A DNA stretch of 64,000 bases from the NCBI GenBank assembly GCA_006503475.1, contig RSEH01000233.1, positions 1 through 64,000 of the forward strand. Reading direction: 5' to 3'. Under the pieces are notes generated by a model. That model ran no database searches, was not told the DNA's origin, and worked only from the letters and a program-made list of their open reading frames with translations. The stretch is from Stentor roeselii (taxonomy: Eukaryota > Ciliophora > Heterotrichea > Heterotrichida > Stentoridae). Within the stretch, counting starts at the first letter, position 1. Every line of letters begins with the position of its first letter. The position numbers and the translations under genes were made by a program. Positions 59,701-64,000 of the stretch are shown here, one piece after another.

Positions 59701-62700
59701 CGAGTACTATCAAACATCATCGGGTACATGGAGCAAGGAATTCCGATAGTGATGCAAAACATGGACATCATCTACAGTTCTCTTTATGACCTCTTCAACC
59801 AGAACTTCATTAAACTTGGAAATTCTCGAAAGTACTGCAGAATCGCTCTTGGCACACAGTTCAACCCGAAATGTTTTGTCAATGACTCGTTTAAAGTAGT
59901 TGTTTTTCTTGATAGTGATGATGAAACTTTGAAATCTGCAGATGCTCCTTTTTTGAATCGATTTGAAAAACACTTCGTTTCAGTTAAAGAAATTTTATCG
60001 GAAAAATGTGTTAAACTTGCTTTGAAAATCATGGAGTGGGTTGAAAAAGCTTTGGATATTGGAAAGGAAAATATTTTGGATCCTGTTGCAGTTTTTCCTT
60101 GTTTTTCACAAGAAACTCTTAATTTACTGATCAAATTGTTTGAAAATAATCCAAATGTTGAGGAAAAATGCAAAAAGTTCCTTCTTAGAAATGCTTCTAT
60201 GGACTTGCTGATTTTAGGAAAAATGAACAAAATGTCAAGAGAAGAAAATGAAGAAATTTTAAATAATTGGAAAAATCTTCATTCGATAAGTTTTTCTCAG
60301 TATTTGTTAAATTTGATGATTTCTGATGTTTCTAAAAGAGTTAAAATGATTTCAGTCACTTATGACCCTCTGAGCATTGATGAATGGAAAATGGACTGGC
60401 ACGAAAAGCTGCAGATAGAAAAATGCAGCAATTTTAAATCCGAAGAAGACCTAAGAAAAAATTTTCACTCGTTTATAACAAGCCCTAAAGTCTTATATTT
60501 GTTTGAAGTCGAATACCAGAAAGAATCTCAGCACATCAGATTCATTGTCAATGTCTTTGATGAAATTTTTTCAGAATTTGACGAAAGAGGTGCAAAAGCT
60601 ACAAAAAATTTAATCATTTTAGTCAGAATGGCAAGAAACAATGAAAAAAGACAACCTTTAGGAATTTTTCAAGGCTGGAAATTCAGGATGTTTGAAGATC
60701 TTCACATGAGTCCTTTAGAAATCGCTGAAGAGATTTTGGAGCTTGACACAAAAACAATTGTGACTAATGAGAAGTTTTTTAAATTTGAAGAAAATATTGG
60801 AGAAATCAGTCAAAAGGCAATTGAAACTATCTCTTATGACAGCAACATCTTTTCATTTGATCAGATTGTTGCTTATAAGGGTTCAGTTCAAGAAGCACTA
60901 AATGAAAACCTGGAATTGGTTAAAGCTTTCAAAGAGAGGATTTTAACTTTGATGGAAAAGTTTCTGTTAAGGTCAAGAGAAAAATGGTATGTTTTACTAT
61001 TTACAAGCGAAAAAATCATTAGTCAGGCATTGTCTGTAAAAGACGCTCTGAAAATTTATGTTTTTGAGAAGTTTTTCACGGAATTTACGAAACTCATCGT
61101 TCTTTGTGAGAAAAAAGGAGTACTGTCTCAAATTATATCCTTGAAAGGAAATGACTGCTTTTCGTTCTACTGGGTTCAATACTTTAATAACTTGATAACC
61201 AGCAATATGAAGGTGCAGCTGATGCCTGAAAGTAATCAACTTAAATACACTGGAATATTACTTACTCCATTTATTTATGAAGATATATTAAAACTTCTTA
61301 CTTATTCAGAAGAACTGATGGAAAGTAACACAGAACAAAATGAGTTTTCGAAGTTGATTAAAACTTATCATGCTGAAAAATGTATCTGGAAGGAATATAG
61401 TCTCAATTTTTATTCTAGTCCTGATTTTCTCAATTACTTTATATCAGACTTTGTGAGTATTGTTCTCTTGAATCAGCAATATAATGCTTTTATTAATTAT
61501 TGTGTCCATTTTATATCTATTTACTACCTTTCTCAGTTTCCTCAAGAAGAAAGAATCCCTCGAATACTGCTTTTTAAAGAAACAATTTTAAATTTTTATA
61601 AAGTTTTCGAACTTTATTTTAAAATTTCTTGTTCAGATACAATTACTTCATATTTAAATTCATGTGATACAAGCCAGCCTGATTACCTTGAAAAAATTCC
61701 TGGACTATTCGACATCATGGCTTTTGACCTTTTCCCAAGTGAAGAAAAACTCCAAAAAGCTGGAAGTTTGAAGGACTATTCAAGAAAAATCTTTATTTTT
61801 CAAGAACTCGTTGAAATGATATTACCTGAAAATTCTGAAAATCTTGAAAACTTTGAAAAACTAGAATTTTGGGCACAACTTGCAAGACTTGATAATCTTG
61901 ACTTGATAATTTATGTATCAGGTAAAGTTTACAGTGAAAATTTTGAAGTTTTATTTGAAGTGGAGACTATCAACCAGTTTATTGAAAATTTAGGAGAAGA
62001 AAACATTGCAGTAAGTAGATTCAAAGTTTTTTATTTTAAGAGTTTGTTAGAAAGAAATCCAATATATCTGAAAATTGTAATTCGAGAAATTATTGAAAAT
62101 GATTTATGGAAATATGCAGGAGTACTGATTGAGTTAATACTGGAAATGACTGAACTTAGAGAAAGGATTTTGAAATTAGAAAATAAGGAGTTTCAAATTT
62201 TGGGTTTTTTATCAGAAAAAAATGATTATTTAAGGATATTGACTGAAATTCTTCAAGAAACAAATCCTGACTCCAACTTTTCGATACTTTTATCTGATAA
62301 AATTAGTCAAATCGATATTATTGATGGTTTAAAGCATTATAATGGGATATGCAGAGATTACTTTAACATGATTGATGGAGAAGACTTTTTTAATGAGTCT
62401 AATTTAAAAGCAATCATTGCATGTGGGAGACTAAAACGTTATCTCTTTGAATTTTCTCAAGTTTTAATCAAAGAAAGCAATGGCTTCGAGGTTGAAGAGG
62501 AAGACATGGTCAGAGACCTGAAAACTTTACTTGAAGAAACCCAAATGATGGAATACGAACTCTACATAATGAAAGTTTTGAAGTCTTTATGCGGAGATAC
62601 CTTATTTAAACTAACCCAAATAGTGAAAACAATAAAATACAAGTGGAAACACGACATAAACCAAATTTCAATCCAGTCAAATATGCATATATTCCCTTTC

Positions 62701-64000
62701 TTCGATATAAACAACGATTACTACAAACAACTTTCTTTGAAACTCTCTCAAATCGACCAAGACTTCAACGCAATCGACCAAGAAATCAATTCAGCCTTGA
62801 CCCCTGAACTAAAACTTCTCTTCGGACTAGCCTTCATCAATCAAGTTTACCTTCAACACCGTTTCAACACCTTCGACTCAAGCAAGTTCAAAGCCTGGTA
62901 CGAATTAAAGCAAGACCATCTTTCTAAAGTCCTTGGTCCAGTCTACCTAAGATTAATATATAGTCTCATTTACAACTTTCCCAGTAGTCCAATGCTTTCT
63001 ATCAATCCAAAGATAGAAGAAGGGCACTTCTACAAGGCCCAAGCAATGATAACTTCAATACTTTTAGCGATTTCCCATCAACAGTTTCCAAATCCTCTTT
63101 CAAGTCTCTTATTCGAAGGCGATTCTAACCCAACAAGAAATATTTTCAATAGAAGTGAGTCTCTTTTCATTCCAGGCAGCGAAGTAAACAAAATGCAAGA
63201 CTTTTTAAAGCATCACAGAGAAAACTTCGAAATCAACAAAAGTACTACTTTCAGCACGAGTTATTCAAAAGGAGGGTCTTACGTGTGTTCAAACACTTGT
63301 GACTATTTTTACATTGTCAGCAACTGCGGAGGGACAGTCCAAATCAGCCGTTGTCCTTTTTGCAATTCAGAAATCGGAGGAACCGGGCATCGGTCTGTTC
63401 AAAGACCTGGACATCGGAACTTGTCAGACGATGAAGCAAGACAATTCCTTCAACAAAGATGCGAATTTTACAAAAGAACTCAAGTTAAAGGACTGAATGT
63501 TTCAGGAAACAACAACTGCATCACAGCTCCAAGAGAACTGAAACTTCGTCTTTCTTATTTTTTTCTGAATTTTTGTGTTAATTCGATTTTTTACTTTTGT
63601 AAAGCTTCTCGAATTTACCCTGATGAACAAATTGCTGAAATTTATAAGGTGAAAGAGTTGGGAATGCTTGAGATGAGGATTTGTGAGTTGATTGATGAGG
63701 ACTTTAAGGAGGTTTCAGGGTTTTTGAAAGGAGAGGACTGCTTCTACTGGGTTCTTGCTTGTGTCACTGGGGTGAAGAGGGTGATTGACGTTCATCGAGT
63801 GGAGCCGAGGACTGATGAGATAAGAACTGCCTTTGAAAACGACTTTGAACGGCTTATCACGTCGACTGACTTCAACTCGCTGATCAACTCTTACAAAAAA
63901 GCGCTTAACACCCAGCTTCAGCCTTCAAACCTCATCAAGTACTTAGACGAGCTGGAAACCCCTCCTAATGACTCTTATTCTTTTCCTTTTTACTTCAGAG
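50785..64000 (+). CDS. RNF213 (mysterin)-like giant AAA+ protein, 5' part
   Basis: A single open frame runs from ATG 50785 to the right edge (4405 codons, no stop), so the 3' end is missing. The first about 1850 residues have no recognised domain. A degenerate P-loop follows at residues 1902-1912 (SSEKSGLGKSM). The next AAA module has Walker A GETGCGKTS (2341-2349) and Walker B WIFFDE (2397-2402). The next has Walker A GKPGCSKS (2671-2678), the GxPGxSKS form special to RNF213, and Walker B VVLFDEIGLAE (2740-2750). RNF213-type signatures KMNR, FYGLRDFYHM and LNRFEK follow. Residues 4168-4202 are an RZ-type finger (C4168, C4172, C4181, C4190, C4193, H4202, IGG). No RING was found between AAA and RZ. 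Human RNF213 (5207 aa) is an E3 ligase in immunity and lipid droplets. Confidence 0.93.
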   Translation, partial: MNGFNSSESQARSPDPHAEERNKEISILMQESKKVKTDLESTFNLEVQLEIIPLMSLVADMSKFSENIQAFWRHVKVFDQIGPVWNVKVLNSALDYSISQKTSEEMVLSIQDFVKGRFFIVKQEEYWIEVRMLLETSLSYFGLIVIDFNLDFEITILVCAGNEDSKNMVKQDCFLEYQGLGKRLLPLELIGFDRLERLIVKVDDFLIPGRISEHEMENIGKIIDDDFKVNQMNLDFENDLGEKNKMQIDKEIEKNDTDPKNIENLEKKSEENLLLRNQLDEKEEYWYEKQSEILDDNPNRENFNYNEIMKDLNDKSKQNKSPDSPKENKLPVLFEDSKQQSVGLNLTDDLKILKENIENNKEKYLNLINRSEYFESWIRFILFYHKYEKYCSKHFDLYSNLDLLWKISVYDDFFENLISFGEEDFLVYLHKILIIAKGYIPEDIESFHEKNQINYIMAPIRIDKINLRPLLSVFYFEESMISITPTISILGFWDESKNKELLNNFERDHKNIIKIQEVFGRKSTSQMVIVEKNERLIPIKNISRKSSNSEAIIHFVVNMSRFKENSQINLVDEHIEEIIPASLVMTQGKRSLSLFKSSIRKSQSFKIQIVEPGLMYNSKKFEALEFRRYTGDYEFLFDVNFNFSWSWKNYEKVTMAQHFTVYSQYLLNSSDQELLDHFCEKFSSELKESIFNYETEKNVICFINEAVAMNETLNFHKTYTILVLLSFLKIFPFKNFELNISSNVINCLMIRKNDLMQSFRERHSFPNAFKGLVKLIIYNNLKNNHFYDILYTITDYRVLKNILMNLFQEYADKKQFFTDSDFQIYFNFIVKVSSKFQLLLTQKLISQYKNLLVITTYFIENEKFTLEKAGKLKIFIDALNNIEVTNAEFLEFLIIMNSKQESFIFQGDHITKFISKHFRNIIKINQQELPIIKKILYNLVPKYLDSFDKKAFVEKMIRFVSFSTSYEYIEIIGLNPSSFFLSSLDSDYPKVNINEKIRRADKEIINLYEHDQRKISEVFFTLIQDLDYLKIINSFSEVKCSIFKETYIEKFKYLILTEPSVRNSVNKERVKTKGKTDEMFKEIFMCAVHGCCTSESELYENLIVNPSESHALFKFIKNYKTNNTLESYKKISKFLIDFFNEIAQQTIILRKSKILYDHSEDQKNTFMNFAKFILNNSIENEKFIEKYKILLENYKNIVTNLHNLKIFIYKYFVRDSGLNYYLQEFENFLFEVWEMKLGSINFSQNLQMIIDFFSSKLIPLNSRIFISLFDGFETDNFQHFITDNFNYIKKIIQMIESGQILQDEKMMKYFVLITEENEIEKESKLLSIFFSSPDSSFNFNQTTMSILYFNKVDHLIKCMKDSAKLLEIDENLLQPDYQQFDESLDRNSNFLNNFIEKNITSETFKEIEKLYVFFKSIRESHKAIFLVNSLQDDELSFWQECFQANSENKRLTLELIQTFSNVWTFCHIIKGSKENLLNYFQKIFDLLKNPRYQNFIEELCRCDDSVEVLEDYHKSLNNQEQGKLNKIKNIANRSGFRIYSLHSKYDIKLYILKENNEYDMNLLELSDLLELRDRAHLSKYIIDQKSESKEIIQDVEVYEKFITFVGTITEFILILDQLSQSLYRDRINLDIDFYVERGEYPGLIYYFEAYKILRDAYLMESFKPATKRSYWINFLSGERIILMDKFIFNTIDQNLQKISSLLYFMQKIPPPVTYMQMDPPNEMSERLNIIASQIESYQSFSNPKDLNLRGVEKKDLPSGHLIIIESKEYYRAILSIYAIYENLIPTIDIIFFCYLSSSWEELKMFISRCFLSPKKHIYSLIYPENLSLENQAKLESKIMKSFKSSSERCLAIVTSDPRSKIVNNLRYQIVIPIERLNSYTLLKNEQILEIIHLVGAGIHIVSSEKSGLGKSMFIQRDCLNHRASFKEIDLSGTYESFDLGQSLERVFSPDPTIYHIQVSFLSYPDHFEHLIFSLSIFKQHYSQKSLFHLPGNSKLYIELANTFKDRLSTSLPFLKLMPNRKHIKSFDLNDLVLTPDMIYVSKYLASYDFGTINFSDFSYKKDSQSTSPNMQETKNLLQKHFLNGKNETNFHQLQTFIKILSKLLQNFERSVFSAEFMKIQMEEFQGTDGKILFQDIRSSMLESMIETTKEFTSKCTEGVFKGQTSALRRAENSEVDEEEQNLADCSIKWENSNHFIVLFLEEGDFLSIYRDGSMIPDNIRRLILSQNFIEESVSKGRIANFKKSLRDNVTGRGQIKDYSQIPSSQLIEEVLSFYIKYSLRKQRENSARSSISSKRSFFEDIKSERILELVETGYILTPDNFLKMNLIFLRCISNLPLIIMGETGCGKTSLLRFFIREVLQETLIILYIHSGITVDLIRTHLQEANTQASQVPTQRVWIFFDEFNTSDFIGVIVNILCERKFENMNFCQNLIFVGACNPYRVKSAVTYQENVGIKKKQLGKAQLVHLVKPLPDKAIEFVWDFGALKELEIKEYVKSMLLRVQISKLEMFVELICAVHRYFQEKEDLSSVSLRDVHRFIQLHEWFSNSINKRDSLKVDHPVDLEYENLKEELQELRDLRNIRAGLLALLHCYYLRISSTKQREEFFQVIIEIIQFYMHQANQDHIEKLIRFEQLDFISRMVIPEGIALNQALTENVFAILPCLMNQIPIFICGKPGCSKSLAIQIIQSSVRGEKSTDGYLRTLPELNVVSFQGSDSCTSEGIEEVFKKAEKLKSYGKSILPVVLFDEIGLAEVSRYNPLKVLHRLLEAENCTVGFIAISNWRLDASKMNRALYLARPDPEQDDLEKTAATLFKSLKVTIDENYMKSLANGYFNLKKIHEKTSFQDFYGLRDFYHMIKFIGNKLKQSELQEQDEESFKQIVQHSLLRNFNGLESTKTAISKSFKSFHQENLQRLPVFTLIEENLSEKDSRYLMIICAKDVSLYLRSTLIKEKLPKVRFILGSTLENDILEESTRFRVLSNIIGYMEQGIPIVMQNMDIIYSSLYDLFNQNFIKLGNSRKYCRIALGTQFNPKCFVNDSFKVVVFLDSDDETLKSADAPFLNRFEKHFVSVKEILSEKCVKLALKIMEWVEKALDIGKENILDPVAVFPCFSQETLNLLIKLFENNPNVEEKCKKFLLRNASMDLLILGKMNKMSREENEEILNNWKNLHSISFSQYLLNLMISDVSKRVKMISVTYDPLSIDEWKMDWHEKLQIEKCSNFKSEEDLRKNFHSFITSPKVLYLFEVEYQKESQHIRFIVNVFDEIFSEFDERGAKATKNLIILVRMARNNEKRQPLGIFQGWKFRMFEDLHMSPLEIAEEILELDTKTIVTNEKFFKFEENIGEISQKAIETISYDSNIFSFDQIVAYKGSVQEALNENLELVKAFKERILTLMEKFLLRSREKWYVLLFTSEKIISQALSVKDALKIYVFEKFFTEFTKLIVLCEKKGVLSQIISLKGNDCFSFYWVQYFNNLITSNMKVQLMPESNQLKYTGILLTPFIYEDILKLLTYSEELMESNTEQNEFSKLIKTYHAEKCIWKEYSLNFYSSPDFLNYFISDFVSIVLLNQQYNAFINYCVHFISIYYLSQFPQEERIPRILLFKETILNFYKVFELYFKISCSDTITSYLNSCDTSQPDYLEKIPGLFDIMAFDLFPSEEKLQKAGSLKDYSRKIFIFQELVEMILPENSENLENFEKLEFWAQLARLDNLDLIIYVSGKVYSENFEVLFEVETINQFIENLGEENIAVSRFKVFYFKSLLERNPIYLKIVIREIIENDLWKYAGVLIELILEMTELRERILKLENKEFQILGFLSEKNDYLRILTEILQETNPDSNFSILLSDKISQIDIIDGLKHYNGICRDYFNMIDGEDFFNESNLKAIIACGRLKRYLFEFSQVLIKESNGFEVEEEDMVRDLKTLLEETQMMEYELYIMKVLKSLCGDTLFKLTQIVKTIKYKWKHDINQISIQSNMHIFPFFDINNDYYKQLSLKLSQIDQDFNAIDQEINSALTPELKLLFGLAFINQVYLQHRFNTFDSSKFKAWYELKQDHLSKVLGPVYLRLIYSLIYNFPSSPMLSINPKIEEGHFYKAQAMITSILLAISHQQFPNPLSSLLFEGDSNPTRNIFNRSESLFIPGSEVNKMQDFLKHHRENFEINKSTTFSTSYSKGGSYVCSNTCDYFYIVSNCGGTVQISRCPFCNSEIGGTGHRSVQRPGHRNLSDDEARQFLQQRCEFYKRTQVKGLNVSGNNNCITAPRELKLRLSYFFLNFCVNSIFYFCKASRIYPDEQIAEIYKVKELGMLEMRICELIDEDFKEVSGFLKGEDCFYWVLACVTGVKRVIDVHRVEPRTDEIRTAFENDFERLITSTDFNSLINSYKKALNTQLQPSNLIKYLDELETPPNDSYSFPFYFR

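Noticed and set aside
63299-63496. Open 65-codon frame at the RZ finger in another frame
   Set aside because: It overlaps the RNF213-like frame that carries the zinc ligands; it is a shadow with a GTG start.

Overview
The window looks like macronuclear DNA of a heterotrich ciliate close to Stentor. TAA, TAG and TGA all behave as stops, including across one uninterrupted 13.2 kb reading frame. Introns are almost all exactly 15 nt and share one pattern (GTRRG-like start, a TAA seven bases before the end, AG at the end). Genes are nearly intronless, packed with 4-30 bp between neighbours, and lie in AT-rich spacers. A standard code combined with 15-nt introns is a known Stentor trait; naming the organism is inference from these features.

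Layout. Bases 1-4744 are gene-poor: one small coiled-coil gene, short tandem repeats, and a full-length decayed copy of the membrane-protein gene that follows. Bases 4745-6514 hold that gene, which carries one in-frame TAA. Bases 6715-17677 are a dense run: RPB6, a Nudix-ankyrin fusion, a RAB5IF-like membrane protein, a small coiled-coil protein, a RING-H2 protein, a TRIM-like protein, a spinster-type transporter, methionine aminopeptidase 2, a SEC24-like COPII subunit and two unknowns. Bases 17735-23710 encode a 1991-residue secreted repeat protein. Bases 23731-38090 hold a HIT-finger protein, a FAM50/XAP5 protein, EF-hand and coiled-coil proteins, an EXO70-like exocyst subunit, a MyTH4-FERM protein, a two-repeat Myb protein, an MFS transporter and a possible beta-propeller protein. 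Bases 38405-49522 hold VAP, a TPR protein, a kinesin, a large protein with a CaaX-like end and its neighbour, AP-2 mu and a kelch protein. From 50785 to the right edge runs the 5' part of a giant RNF213-like AAA+ protein, 4405 codons in one exon and incomplete.

Six split genes were joined here by recognising 15-nt introns (RING-H2, spinster, SEC24, MyTH4-FERM, EF-hand coiled coil) or by an open question (the TAA gene). One intron in SEC24 is only 14 nt. Several genes serve membrane traffic (SEC24, EXO70, AP-2 mu, VAP, RAB5IF) or the cytoskeleton (kinesin, MyTH4-FERM), but nothing shows that their neighbourhood is functional.

The most interesting items are the RNF213-like giant with no visible RING and an altered RZ finger, the 14-nt intron, the shared in-frame TAA in the tandem pair, and a roughly 1 kb alternation of A+C-rich and G+T-rich blocks that runs through coding sequence regardless of gene direction.
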